Shown: positions 1 to 7,568 of the stretch, one piece after another
How positions within the stretch are numbered: position 1 is the stretch's first letter
Layout: each line of letters begins with the position of its first letter
Assembly (NCBI GenBank): GCA_007118235.1
Contig: SKRY01000279.1
Coordinates: 1 to 12,145 of the forward strand
Reading direction: 5' to 3'
Origin: Candidatus Hydrogenedentota bacterium
GTDB taxonomy: Bacteria; Hydrogenedentota; Hydrogenedentia; Hydrogenedentales; SLHB01
DNA: 12,145 nucleotides
Notes under the pieces: generated by a model
The model's input: the letters and a program-made list of their open reading frames with translations, nothing else
Database searches by the model: none
What the model was told of the DNA's origin: nothing
Position numbers and translations under genes: made by a program

Positions 1-577
1 ATCTGATCTCATCCGATTTGGTGATGTGGATCTCCCAAAAATCGACCTGCCGCTTCACTTCCTCCATCTGACGGACGTGCCTCACCGCCTCGGCCGGATC
101 GGCGTCGCGGAGCTGTTCGAGACGCGCCTCTATTTGCTCCGCCTCGCTCGCATTCAAATGCGCCGTCATTGCGTCGGCCACTTCCTCGGGAACCCGAAAG
201 GCGTCCGCCACGGTCTCCAATATGTGCAGCGCCTCCCGCTCCAGGTCCTCCGCCCGCTGGAGCCGCTCCTCAACGGAATCCTGGAGATCTAGTTTCTCGG
301 CCAACTCGGTCAGCTCGGCAAGAAGCGCTTCCTCTTGCCGCTTGTACTCTTCAAGCTCCTCCTCCAATTCGTTCAGGCGCCTGCGGTACTCATCCCGTTC
401 CTCCCGCTGCCGGTTACGTTCCACGCGAAGCTGCCCCACCTGGACATCGCGTTCCTCCACCGTGTCCGCAAGCTCAAAGACCGAATCATTCAGCGCGAGC
501 GCCTGGGCAAAGATGACGATGATCAGCAGGTCAAGTAAGGGCGTCAGTTGAGGGGTTTTTCGCCGTCTCTTGAACAT
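1..577 (-). CDS. ExbD/TolR-like single-helix membrane protein with long coiled coil (C-terminus beyond window)
   Basis: This gene is incomplete: the frame stays open to the left edge, giving 192 residues. The N-terminus is short and basic (MFKRRRKTPQ). One membrane helix follows, at about residues 11-30, reading LTPLLDLLIIVIFAQALALN. It matches the ExbD/TolR pattern in which a single aspartate (here D16) follows a T-P-hydrophobic stretch; in that family the aspartate carries the protons that drive the motor. Residues ~33-125 are almost entirely charged heptad-type sequence (for example RLNELEEELEEYKRQEEALL), so a long coiled coil is expected on the periplasmic side. A mixed helical region follows and ends in DFWEIHITKSDEIR. 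The start overlaps the upstream MotA/ExbB-like gene by 47 bases, which suggests translational coupling; its Shine-Dalgarno is weak. A GTG two codons earlier (583) is an alternative start. By inference it is the B subunit of an ExbBD/TolQR/MotAB-like complex. Its cargo is unknown, and a MotB/OmpA-type end beyond the edge cannot be excluded. Confidence 0.72.
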   Translation of the reverse strand, partial: MFKRRRKTPQLTPLLDLLIIVIFAQALALNDSVFELADTVEERDVQVGQLRVERNRQREERDEYRRRLNELEEELEEYKRQEEALLAELTELAEKLDLQDSVEERLQRAEDLEREALHILETVADAFRVPEEVADAMTAHLNASEAEQIEARLEQLRDADPAEAVRHVRQMEEVKRQVDFWEIHITKSDEIR

Positions 578-1247
578 ATCCACGCTCTCTATCTCTGCTT
601 GGCGCGCTTAGTTGGGTTTTGGCCTTTGATATCAGCCGGCGCACGGTGTCCCGCTGATCGGTTAGGCGGGAGAACTCGGAGTCGCGCCGCGCGATCCAGA
701 AGCTGAATCCCATATACAACACCAGACCAACAAACGTGGTCCATAATGCGGCCGCGAAGCTGGATATAAGCGCTTGGCTTTGCGTCACACCCGCGCCTCC
801 GTCCACGCCGCTCGCAAAAAGACCAGCCGCAATCGACGTAATCGTGCCCAGAATGCCCAAATAGGGATACAGGTCGATCAACGTCTCCGTAACCCGGAAC
901 CGCCGTTCAAAGTCCAGGGTGTGCATGTAATCCTTTCGCTCATCCTTGGTGTTTATCCTGTACAACAGGTCCCGTCTGTCGGTGTTTCGGTGCGGATTGT
1001 CGATGATTTCCTGCACATCTTGAATAAAGGAATCCACTCTCTCGCTAAGGCTGTCCCGTTCCCGTTCCTCGGACCGGTAGGCAAGCGGCCCAAGGAATCC
1101 CTTCAACACATCCTTCAGTTCGATCTGCTTGCGCTTATATTTTCTGTTCAGCCAAAAACACAACCCCATATTCACGACGAAGGCCGTCGAAAACACGAAC
1201 ACAAAAAAGACATGAACGGCCCATGTCATCGTCTCTTGAAATCCCAT
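531..1247 (-). CDS. MotA/TolQ/ExbB proton channel family protein
   Basis: A 238-residue inner-membrane protein with three likely helices: about 9-33, 124-146 and 158-186. The second and third carry the family core. LGILGT at 130-135 in TM2 matches the ExbB/TolQ LGLLGT motif, and AALWTTFVGL at 167-176 in TM3 supplies the conserved threonine (T170/T171) that faces the partner's aspartate in ExbBD-type motors. Between TM1 and TM2 lies a charged ~90-residue cytoplasmic loop with an arginine- and glutamate-rich segment, as in TolQ. The start has GGAG six bases upstream. The last ~30 residues are polar and lie in the region that overlaps the next gene. By family knowledge, such A subunits form pentamers around a dimer of B subunits and use the proton or sodium gradient to move the B dimer. 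Nothing nearby (no TonB, Pal, TolB or flagellar gene) shows what the motor powers. Confidence 0.85.
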   Translation of the reverse strand: MGFQETMTWAVHVFFVFVFSTAFVVNMGLCFWLNRKYKRKQIELKDVLKGFLGPLAYRSEERERDSLSERVDSFIQDVQEIIDNPHRNTDRRDLLYRINTKDERKDYMHTLDFERRFRVTETLIDLYPYLGILGTITSIAAGLFASGVDGGAGVTQSQALISSFAAALWTTFVGLVLYMGFSFWIARRDSEFSRLTDQRDTVRRLISKAKTQLSAPSRDRERGYVQETAKNPSTDALT

Positions 1248-1271
1248 GTCTTACTCCATGCTGTTCTCGCA

Positions 1272-1291
1272 GACGGCCGTGAGAAGCCGTC
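1272..1291 (-). other. Hairpin in leader of the MotA/ExbB-like gene
   Basis: On the minus strand GACGGC and GCCGTC form a 6-base-pair stem around an 8-base loop. It lies immediately after the U-tract of the terminator-like hairpin and about 25 bases before the MotA/ExbB-like start. It has no U-tract of its own. It may simply be part of a structured leader. Confidence 0.3.
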
Positions 1292-1294
1292 CCC

Positions 1295-1321
1295 AAAAAT
1301 GCTTCCCGTGACAACGGGAGC
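1295..1321 (-). terminator. Terminator-like hairpin between the ABC operon and the motor genes
   Basis: Read on the minus strand, GCTCCCGT and ACGGGAAGC pair around a TGTC loop (8 base pairs with one bulged A). Next comes A and then five T residues. This is the shape of an intrinsic terminator. It lies ~160 bases after the end of the OppF-like ATPase gene and ~48 bases before the MotA/ExbB-like start, so it probably separates the two units. The run of T is short, so partial read-through is possible. Confidence 0.5.
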
Positions 1322-1394
1322 CTGAACTGCTCTATTCGTGGGTAATCGTTAATCGAAACTTCGCTTGGCGTTTGCACGCCGCTGCCATGCAAAG

Positions 1395-1424
1395 ATTATC
1401 CCCGAGACCTCGCTCCAAGTGCAA
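1395..1424 (-). promoter_or_regulatory. Possible sigma70-type promoter for the motor pair
   Basis: On the minus strand TTGCAC (1424-1419), an 18-base spacer and GATAAT (1400-1395) form a moderate -35/-10 pair. The -10 matches the consensus at five of six bases, the -35 at three. If it is real, transcription starts upstream of the hairpin at 1295-1321, which would then act as an attenuator rather than a plain end-of-operon terminator. Confidence 0.3.
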
Positions 1425-1483
1425 TATCCTTGATCCCGGCGGATTGCGGAGGCGCTCCACCAGCACCATGCCCTCCCCCCGCC

Positions 1484-2497
1484 TTATGACATGGGGCTGA
1501 CGAGCTGTTCCGGAGCCGGCGCGTGGACATGGCAGGCGGCGGTGTGACCCGGCGCGACTTCCACGAGGCGCTGGCGCCGTTGGGCGCATTCGGGCTGCGC
1601 GTCGGGGCAGCGGGGATGAAAATGACAACCCGGTGGCGGATTGATGGGGCTGGGCGTATCGCCGCGGAGGATAATGCGTTCCCGTTTCCTATGCGGATCG
1701 GGTTCGGGCACGGCGGAGAGCAATGAGCGGGTGTAGGGATGGACGCACTCATTGAAGATCGCTTCCACCGAACCGTACTCGACGATGCGCCCAAGGTACA
1801 TGACGGCGACATAATCCGAGATGTGCCGAATCACACTGAGGTTGTGGCCAACGAAAAGATAGGTCAAGCCCAGCCGCTGCTGAAGGTCTTCCATGAGGTT
1901 GAGGATCTGCGCCTGAATGGACACATCCAACGCGGATACCGGCTCATCGGCCACGATGAGATCGGGTTCCACCGCCAAGGCGCGCGCAATGCCGATGCGC
2001 TGCCGCTGCCCGCCGCTAAATTCGTTGGGGTAGCGGTCGGCCGCGTCAGGCGATAGCCCGACGAGCCTGAGCAGTTCCTCCACGCGTTCGCGGCGTTGGG
2101 GGCGGGGAACCAGCCCATGCACGGCCATGGCCTCGGAAATCGTCGAGTACACCGTCATGCGCGGGTTCAAGGACCCGTAGGGATCCTGAAAGATGATCTG
2201 CATGCGCCGGCGCAACGAGCGGACTTGCCGCCGGTTCAGCTCGGTGATGTCGCTTCCATCAAACAGGATGCGGCCCGCGGTGGGTTCGATCAGCCGGAGA
2301 ATGCAGCGTCCCGCCGTTGTCTTGCCACTTCCACTCTCTCCCACGAGGCTGAGCGTCTTGCCCCTCGGGATGCTGAAGCTGACATCGTCCACCGCGCGCA
2401 CATATCCCGCCACCCGGCCAAACACACCGCTATGCACGGGGAAATGCTTCACCAAGTTGCGTACTTCCAATAAGGGGCCATCCGTGCTCATGCTCAT
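1484..2497 (-). CDS. Peptide-type ABC transporter ATP-binding protein (OppF/DppF family)
   Basis: This cytoplasmic ATPase of 337 residues is one half of the nucleotide-binding pair of a peptide-type importer. Visible motifs: Walker A GESGSGKT at 53-60, Q-loop Q104 in FQDPYGSLNP, ABC signature SGGQR at 161-165, Walker B LIVADEP at 180-186, and H-loop H218. The H-loop context is VGHNL instead of the usual SHDL. The C-terminal oligopeptide-transporter extension begins around HPYT (253-256) and carries four cysteines (C291, C297, C304, C322) in the spacing usual for this family. I chose the ATG at 2497 because it overlaps the stop of the upstream D-subunit gene as ATGA and has AGGAG about ten bases upstream. 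An in-frame extension to 2569 lies inside the upstream gene and has no ABC-like sequence. It is the last gene of the five-gene importer operon. Confidence 0.92.
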   Translation of the reverse strand: MSMSTDGPLLEVRNLVKHFPVHSGVFGRVAGYVRAVDDVSFSIPRGKTLSLVGESGSGKTTAGRCILRLIEPTAGRILFDGSDITELNRRQVRSLRRRMQIIFQDPYGSLNPRMTVYSTISEAMAVHGLVPRPQRRERVEELLRLVGLSPDAADRYPNEFSGGQRQRIGIARALAVEPDLIVADEPVSALDVSIQAQILNLMEDLQQRLGLTYLFVGHNLSVIRHISDYVAVMYLGRIVEYGSVEAIFNECVHPYTRSLLSAVPEPDPHRKRERIILRGDTPSPINPPPGCHFHPRCPDAQPECAQRRQRLVEVAPGHTAACHVHAPAPEQLVSPMS

Positions 2498-3528
2498 GGG
2501 GCGGCGGTCTCCTCTGGGATTCCCGGCGGGCATCCTTGTTCGGCCATTGCGGCGGCATCGTGAAGCCAACAGGCCGCGTGATGGTTTTCGCCCACGGGCT
2601 CAAGCGGGGGGCCTTGCTTTCGGCACACGTCCATGGCGTAGCGGCAGCGGGGGTGAAACCGGCAGCCCGCCGGAAATCGAGCCGAGTTCGGCACAACGCC
2701 CGGAATGGGCTCCAGCGGCTGGCGTCCAACCGATAGCTTCGGCAACGAGTTGAATAACCCCAGCGTGTAGGGATGCTTGGGATCCTCGAAGACGCGGTCC
2801 ATGGGGGCTTGCTCAATGATTTGCCCCGCGTACATGATGGCCACGTCTTCCGCGTTTTCCGCCACGATGCCGAGGTCATGCGTGATAAGCAACATGGCCA
2901 TTTGTTGCTCTTCTTGCAGGGAACGCAGCAGATTCAAGATCTGCGCCTGAATCGTCACATCCAGGGCCGTGGTGGGTTCGTCGGCGATGAGGAGGACGGG
3001 ATCGCACGCCAAGGCCATGGCGATCATCACGCGCTGACGCATCCCGCCGGACATCTGATGCGGGTAAGCGTCGACCCGTTCGCCCGGCGAGGGGATGCCC
3101 ACGCGCTCCAGCAGCGCAATAGTCTGTTGACGGGCCTCCTCCTTGGAGACGCCCTTGTGCAAGCGGATCGTGTTGGCGATCTGGCTGCCGATGCGGAAGA
3201 CGGGGTTCAGGCTGGTCATGGGTTCTTGGAAGATCATGGAGATCTTGTTCCCGCGGATCCGGCGCATTTCCTTTTCGGAGAGTTCGAGCACGTCCTGACC
3301 TTGGAAGAAGATCTGGCCCTCTACGATTTCGCCTGGCGGGCTCGGGACCAGCCGGAGGATGGAAAGCGCGGTCATGCTCTTGCCGCATCCGCTTTCCCCC
3401 ACCAAGGCCAGCGTTTCCCCCGGACGGATGTCAAAGGAAACATCGTCCACCGCCCGGGCCACGCCCGCGTCGGTGTGAAAGTAGGTCTTCAGATTGCGGA
3501 CGCTGAGTATGGAGTCCCCTTGGTTCAC
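2494..3528 (-). CDS. Peptide-type ABC transporter ATP-binding protein (OppD/DppD family)
   Basis: A 344-residue cytoplasmic ATPase and partner of the F-type ATPase downstream. Motifs in order: Walker A GESGCGKS at 44-51, Q-loop Q101 in FQEPMTSLNP, signature SGGMR at 160-164, Walker B LLIADEP at 179-185, H-loop H217 in LLITHDLG. The C-terminal oligopeptide extension starts at HPYT (252-255) and has cysteines at 289, 295, 302 and 320. The final ~20 residues after this domain are proline- and glutamate-rich. The start codon is GTG, with a strong AGGAGG four bases upstream. The gene follows the C-type permease after about 50 bases and overlaps the next ATPase gene as ATGA. The ligand cannot be read from the ATPase. 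Confidence 0.93.
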   Translation of the reverse strand: MNQGDSILSVRNLKTYFHTDAGVARAVDDVSFDIRPGETLALVGESGCGKSMTALSILRLVPSPPGEIVEGQIFFQGQDVLELSEKEMRRIRGNKISMIFQEPMTSLNPVFRIGSQIANTIRLHKGVSKEEARQQTIALLERVGIPSPGERVDAYPHQMSGGMRQRVMIAMALACDPVLLIADEPTTALDVTIQAQILNLLRSLQEEQQMAMLLITHDLGIVAENAEDVAIMYAGQIIEQAPMDRVFEDPKHPYTLGLFNSLPKLSVGRQPLEPIPGVVPNSARFPAGCRFHPRCRYAMDVCRKQGPPLEPVGENHHAACWLHDAAAMAEQGCPPGIPEETAAP

Positions 3529-3578
3529 GAATCCTCCTCACGCTCGGAGCGAAGCGAAAGCGCTTTGTCTTGGTTGGT
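3529..3578 (-). other. Intercistronic spacer with two small hairpins and the OppD-like ribosome binding site
   Basis: This is the only sizeable gap among the B-C-D-F genes. On the minus strand AAGCG-CTTT-CGCTT and CGCT-CCG-AGCG can form two small consecutive hairpins. AGGAGG then sits just before the GTG start at 3528. No T-tract follows the hairpins, so a terminator is unlikely. They could affect mRNA processing or the relative output of the permease and ATPase genes. Confidence 0.35.
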
Positions 3579-4670
3579 CTATTGCCTCAACCGCGGGTCC
3601 ATGGCGTCGCGTAGACCGTCTCCCACCAAATTGAACGAGCAGACCGTCACGAATATCGCAACACCCGGAAAGGTCACCAGCCACCACGATCCGTCCGGCC
3701 GGTTGATATAGGTTTGGGACTGGGAAAGAATCTCGCCCCAACTCGGCGTCGGCGGCGGCGTGCCGAACCCGAGAAAGCTCAGGGCCGATTCCATAAGGAT
3801 GGCCCCGGCCACGCCAAAGGTAGCGCTCACCAGAACAGGCGACAGCGCGTTGGGCAGTAGATGGCGAAACATGAGGCGCACATCGCTCACACCGGTCGCG
3901 CGCGCCGCCGTGGCGAAATCGCTCTCGCGCAATTTCAGGAATTCGCCCCGAACCAGCCGGGCGATACCCGTCCACCCTAACACGCCCAGCACCACCATGA
4001 TGATGAAGATGTTCTGTTCGGGGACGAAGGCCAGCAGGGCGAGGATTAGAATAAGTTGGGGAAAGCACATCATGATTTCGATGAGCCGTTGCGCCGCGCT
4101 ATCCACGTAGCCGCCGTAATACCCCGCGAGCGCCCCGACCACCACGCCGATGGAGGCCGCAATGCCCACGGCGACAAAACCGATGGACATGGAGATGCGG
4201 CATCCCCAAATCATGCGGCTAAGCACGTCGCGGCCGCGGTCGTCGGTGCCAAGCCAATGGTCGCTGCTGGGCGCTTCCAGACGCCGCCGTAGATTCACCG
4301 AAAGCGGGGAATGCGGGATCGGGGGTTGAATCATCGCCTCCCCTTCTCCCGGCTCCCATTGCCCGAAATTCACGCGGCGCAACTCAGGAATGTCCCGCAC
4401 ATTGACGAACCAATAGGTTTCGCCATCCATGTGAAGGTAGATGGGCTCCTCGTGGGCAAGGAACGGCGCCAGTAAGGCCACCACGAAGAGAAACAACAGG
4501 ATGCACAGCCCACCGACCGACATGCGGTTCTTGCCGAACTGCCGGCCAACCAGGCGCCAGTACCCCTGCCTCGGCGGCCGGCCGCTCCCCAATTCTCCGG
4601 CGCCCGCTTCCAGCTCCAATGCGCCGGATTCGGGTTCGGTATCCAAGTTTTGACCACCACTTTGGAGCAT
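3579..4670 (-). CDS. Peptide-type ABC transporter permease C (OppC/DppC family, YejE-like)
   Basis: A 363-residue inner-membrane permease. A polar N-terminus rich in Glu, Gly and Ala (~1-35) precedes the first helix (~53-71). The family motif HWLGTDDRGRDV is at 138-149. Further helices lie at about 164-184, 203-218, 222-238, 277-300 and 331-350. The cytoplasmic EAA loop that docks onto the ATPases is at about 243-275 (ATGVSD and RHLLPNA). Between the first helix and HWLGTD is a ~66-residue periplasmic insert containing EEPIYLHMDGETYWFVNV. From memory this resembles the insert of Escherichia coli YejE (Y-x-DG-x-W-YF), which ordinary OppC/DppC proteins lack. The start overlaps the upstream permease stop as TAATG, so the two permeases are probably translationally coupled. 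Function as half of the import channel is secure; the Yej-like assignment is inference. Confidence 0.92.
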   Translation of the reverse strand: MLQSGGQNLDTEPESGALELEAGAGELGSGRPPRQGYWRLVGRQFGKNRMSVGGLCILLFLFVVALLAPFLAHEEPIYLHMDGETYWFVNVRDIPELRRVNFGQWEPGEGEAMIQPPIPHSPLSVNLRRRLEAPSSDHWLGTDDRGRDVLSRMIWGCRISMSIGFVAVGIAASIGVVVGALAGYYGGYVDSAAQRLIEIMMCFPQLILILALLAFVPEQNIFIIMVVLGVLGWTGIARLVRGEFLKLRESDFATAARATGVSDVRLMFRHLLPNALSPVLVSATFGVAGAILMESALSFLGFGTPPPTPSWGEILSQSQTYINRPDGSWWLVTFPGVAIFVTVCSFNLVGDGLRDAMDPRLRQ

Positions 4671-5665
4671 TAGTCGAATCGAATCCTCGGGTCAGCGATA
4701 GCATACAAGATGTCAGACAGGATAAGCCCCGCCAAGGTCAGGAGCGCCGAGATCGATAGGATGCCCATGATGACGGGATAGTCGCGCGTCAGCACCGATT
4801 CGAAGGCAAGCATGCCCAAGCCGGGGATGCTGAAGATCCGCTCGATGATCACGCTGCCACTGATGAGCATGGGCAATAGGGTCGCCATCAGTGTGATGAT
4901 GGGGATGAGCGAGTTCCGCATGGCGTACTTGAAGATCACCACCTTCTCCGAAAACCCATACGCCCGCGCGGTGCGGATGTAGTCCTGCCGCACTTGCTCA
5001 ATCATGCCCGCCCGGGCGTATCGCGACAAAGCGGCGAGGCCGGTGTAGGTCAGGCAGAACACGGGCAGCACGAGATGCCACAGATGATCCAGCAACCACC
5101 AATGCCATGGATAATTCTCGGCCCCAAAGCTGTGAAGCCCGTGAACGGGGAACCAGTTCAAGAATTGCCCGCCGGCGAAAAAGAAAATCAGCAACATCGC
5201 CACCCAGAATGAGGGGAGGCTGTACAGAATGAAGAGAATCAAGGTGGTTATGGTGTCGCCCCAACTCCGGCGATGAGTCGCGCTGTAGACGCCAATGGGA
5301 ACGGAGATGATGTACGTGAGAAAGATCGCGATGGCGCTCAACTCCAGCGTGACCGGCAAACGCTCCATGATCTTGTCGATGACAGGCCGCCCGTCCCGGA
5401 ACGACGCGCCGAAGTCCAGCGTCAACAGGTCCCGCAGCCAGTGTGCGTACTGGATGTGGATGGGCTGGTCCAAGCCAAACTGCGCCTGCATCTGCTCGAT
5501 GATCTGCTGGGTCGCCGCGTCGCCCTCAAGGGCCCCGTCCACTCCGTGGAGCATAAGATAGACGGGACTTCCCGGAGCAAGCTGCACCACGACGAACGTG
5601 ATCAGCGTGATCCCGATGAACGTGGGGACAACCAGTAGAAGTCGGCGTATTAAATAAGCTCTCAC
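4670..5665 (-). CDS. Peptide-type ABC transporter permease B (OppB/DppB family, YejB-like)
   Basis: A 331-residue inner-membrane permease. It begins MRAYLIRRLLLVVPTFIGI, the standard N-terminus of the family, with TM1 at ~9-29 followed by APGSP. The EAA loop lies at about 223-258 (RTARAYGFSE and AMRNSLIPI), and the protein ends in the family motif DPRIRFD. FFAGGQFLNWFPVHGL at 162-177 and the long WHWWLLDHLWHLVLP segment resemble YejB from memory. I chose the GTG at 5665: it gives exactly the expected family start and has GGGAG four bases upstream. The longer in-frame ATG at 5773 would add 36 residues unlike the family and would overlap the binding-protein gene by 34 bases. The gene follows the binding-protein gene after a 74-base gap. 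Confidence 0.92.
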   Translation of the reverse strand: MRAYLIRRLLLVVPTFIGITLITFVVVQLAPGSPVYLMLHGVDGALEGDAATQQIIEQMQAQFGLDQPIHIQYAHWLRDLLTLDFGASFRDGRPVIDKIMERLPVTLELSAIAIFLTYIISVPIGVYSATHRRSWGDTITTLILFILYSLPSFWVAMLLIFFFAGGQFLNWFPVHGLHSFGAENYPWHWWLLDHLWHLVLPVFCLTYTGLAALSRYARAGMIEQVRQDYIRTARAYGFSEKVVIFKYAMRNSLIPIITLMATLLPMLISGSVIIERIFSIPGLGMLAFESVLTRDYPVIMGILSISALLTLAGLILSDILYAIADPRIRFD

Positions 5666-5739
5666 GAGTCTCCCGCTATGCTGGCGTACTCTCCTGCGCT
5701 CTCGGTGAAATCTATATCGGTAATCAGACGCGCTTGGTT

Positions 5740-7386
5740 CTAATACCGCTGCAATTCTTGCGGAACGAACCACTCCCGCACGTACGGACCGTACGGGTAA
5801 ATCGTAATGCCATGGAACCGCCGGTCCACGGCCAACAACGTTTCACGGCAGTACATGAAGGTGTACGGTTGTTCCTCATGAACGATTTCGTGGAACCGCC
5901 GGTACAATTCCGTACGCCGATCGTCGTCGAACTCGACCCGCGCCTCTTCGATAATGTCATCGGCCTCTTCGTTCAAGAAATTAACGTAGTTCGAGCCCGC
6001 CTCGGTTTGGGATGAATGCCAAACTTGGTAGGGATCCGGATCCGGCGGCATGGACCAGCCCAACCGCACCGCGTCGAATTCCCGGCGATGCACGTTCTCA
6101 AGGAGGGTGGCGAATTCGAGCCGGCGGATGCGCATGCGAATACCCGCCCGGCGAAGCTCTTCTTGATATACCGTGGCGATCTGTTCGTCTTCGCGCGAAT
6201 CAGCCGGAACCAGCAGCTCGAATTCAAAGGATTCGCCATCCTTGTCCCGGATGCCGTCGCCTGTGGAGTCCACCCAGCCAGCCTCGTCCAGGAGTTCTTG
6301 CGCCCGCTCGGGATCAAACGGCCAGGGTTCCAATTCCTCGTTGTATTCGGGATTCTTGATGAAGAAGTTCCCCGTAATGACTTCGCCCAACCCATGAAAG
6401 ATGGTGTCCAGGATTTCCTCGCGATCGAGCAGCATCGTCATGGCCTGCCGGACTCGCTTGTCCTCGAACTGGGGCCGCCGCATGTTCCAGCCAATATAGG
6501 AATACCGGGGCTGATAATACGTGTACCTGCGGAAGTTCTGTTCGAATCGATCTCCACGGGCTCGGTTGACCCACAGTTCCGGCGTCATTTCCATGGTATC
6601 TATGTTGCGTTGCAAAAGCACTTGAAACGCGCTGTTGTCTTCCGTGATAAACATGAACAGGCGCTGTTCAAGGGAGGGTTTCTCGCCCCAGTAATCTTCA
6701 TACCGGGTTAACGTGATCCGCTGCCCCGTGCGCCATGAATCGAATTCATAGGGACCGGAGCCAATGGGGTTGCGATCGTTGGGGTGCTGGTTGAAGTTGC
6801 CTTCGCCGTAGATGTGCTTGGGAATGATGGGCATGCCGCCAATCATGACGAGATGGCGGAAATACGGCCGGTCGCATTCAATCCGCACCGTGTAGTCATC
6901 AATAATCTCGATGTCCACGATATCCTGAAGATAATTCCGCAAATGCGGGGCCATCACCTCGGGATCCAAGATGGTGTCGAACGAGAACTTCACGTCCTCC
7001 GCGGTCAGGGGCTCGCCATCATGAAAGGTAACATCATCCCGCAGATAGAAGGTATACTCCAGATGGTCATCCGAGATGTCCCAGTCATGGGCGAGATTGG
7101 GCTCCATGTCAAGCGTTTCCGGATTGCGTTCCAAGAGCCCGTCAAAAATAAGGTCATAAATCTGGGTGGCATACGCATCGCTCGATGTGTATGGATTAAG
7201 GCTTTCGGGTCCGCTGAGCATCCGCATGATCAGCCAATCGCCATCGGCCCGCTCGTAATCGCGATCTTCGACCTCTTCCATGATACGGCCCGTCTGCCCA
7301 AAGTCTTCCGGCGGTTCACACCCCGCCATGAGCAGCGCGGCGGCGGCCAGTAGCGTCCAACAGTAGGTCATCGGGGTGATACGCAT
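5740..7386 (-). CDS. Peptide-type ABC transporter substrate-binding lipoprotein (SBP_bac_5 family)
   Basis: A 548-residue exported lipoprotein that should capture the ligand and deliver it to the permease pair. The N-terminus is a lipoprotein signal: basic start, hydrophobic stretch TLLAAAALL and LMAGC, with the lipidated cysteine at residue 23. The mature part contains the classic family-5 blocks: LNPYTSSDAYATQIYDLIFDGLL, then YTFYLRDDVTFHDGEPLTAEDVKFSFDTI, then NPIGSGPYEF. The length is typical for DppA/OppA-type proteins. The ATG at 7386 was chosen because GGAG lies six bases upstream and the product begins directly with the signal peptide; 64 further in-frame codons upstream are not signal-like. 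It is the first gene of the operon. The mature protein is acidic. Dipeptides, oligopeptides, microcin-type peptides or other ligands remain possible. Confidence 0.93.
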   Translation of the reverse strand: MRITPMTYCWTLLAAAALLMAGCEPPEDFGQTGRIMEEVEDRDYERADGDWLIMRMLSGPESLNPYTSSDAYATQIYDLIFDGLLERNPETLDMEPNLAHDWDISDDHLEYTFYLRDDVTFHDGEPLTAEDVKFSFDTILDPEVMAPHLRNYLQDIVDIEIIDDYTVRIECDRPYFRHLVMIGGMPIIPKHIYGEGNFNQHPNDRNPIGSGPYEFDSWRTGQRITLTRYEDYWGEKPSLEQRLFMFITEDNSAFQVLLQRNIDTMEMTPELWVNRARGDRFEQNFRRYTYYQPRYSYIGWNMRRPQFEDKRVRQAMTMLLDREEILDTIFHGLGEVITGNFFIKNPEYNEELEPWPFDPERAQELLDEAGWVDSTGDGIRDKDGESFEFELLVPADSREDEQIATVYQEELRRAGIRMRIRRLEFATLLENVHRREFDAVRLGWSMPPDPDPYQVWHSSQTEAGSNYVNFLNEEADDIIEEARVEFDDDRRTELYRRFHEIVHEEQPYTFMYCRETLLAVDRRFHGITIYPYGPYVREWFVPQELQRY

Positions 7387-7489
7387 TGGTCTCTCCATGC
7401 AATCAGTTCTCGCTTTCTCGCCCATTTGCCATTTGAAACACGCAAGCCCCCGGCCAGCCGCCAGCGGACTAAGGCGCGAATCGTTCCCT

Positions 7490-7518
7490 ATCGTACCACA
7501 CTGGGACTTCGAACAAGA
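7490..7518 (-). promoter_or_regulatory. Possible promoter for the ABC importer operon
   Basis: On the minus strand TCTTGT (7518-7513), a 17-base spacer and TACGAT (7495-7490) give a moderate sigma70-like pair ~100 bases before the binding-protein start. The -10 matches TATAAT at four of six bases; the -35 is weak. It is the best candidate I see in the 253-base gap between this operon and the stress-protein gene. Confidence 0.3.
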
Positions 7519-7568
7519 AAACGCCGTTGTGCATCCTGACAGTGGTCTGCTCAGTACTAAACGTCCAC

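Noticed and set aside
26..551. Several open frames on the plus strand (26-292, 169-516, 222-551)
   Set aside because: They lie antisense to the ExbD-like coiled-coil gene, are Arg/Ser/Pro-rich and show no family features. The minus-strand frame has a clear membrane helix and heptads.
1..1247. Zorya defence system (ZorAB)
   Set aside because: The A protein lacks the long cytoplasmic tail typical of ZorA, no OmpA-like domain is seen in the visible part of B, and no ZorC/ZorD or ZorE gene is in the window. It stays possible only if the sequence to the left shows them.
774..1325. 183-codon open frame on the plus strand
   Set aside because: It is the antisense shadow of the MotA/ExbB-like gene, whose minus-strand product has the recognisable family core.
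2773..3711. 312-codon open frame on the plus strand
   Set aside because: It is antisense to the OppD-like ATPase. Its His/Gln/Asp-rich composition is typical of a mirror frame in GC-rich coding DNA.
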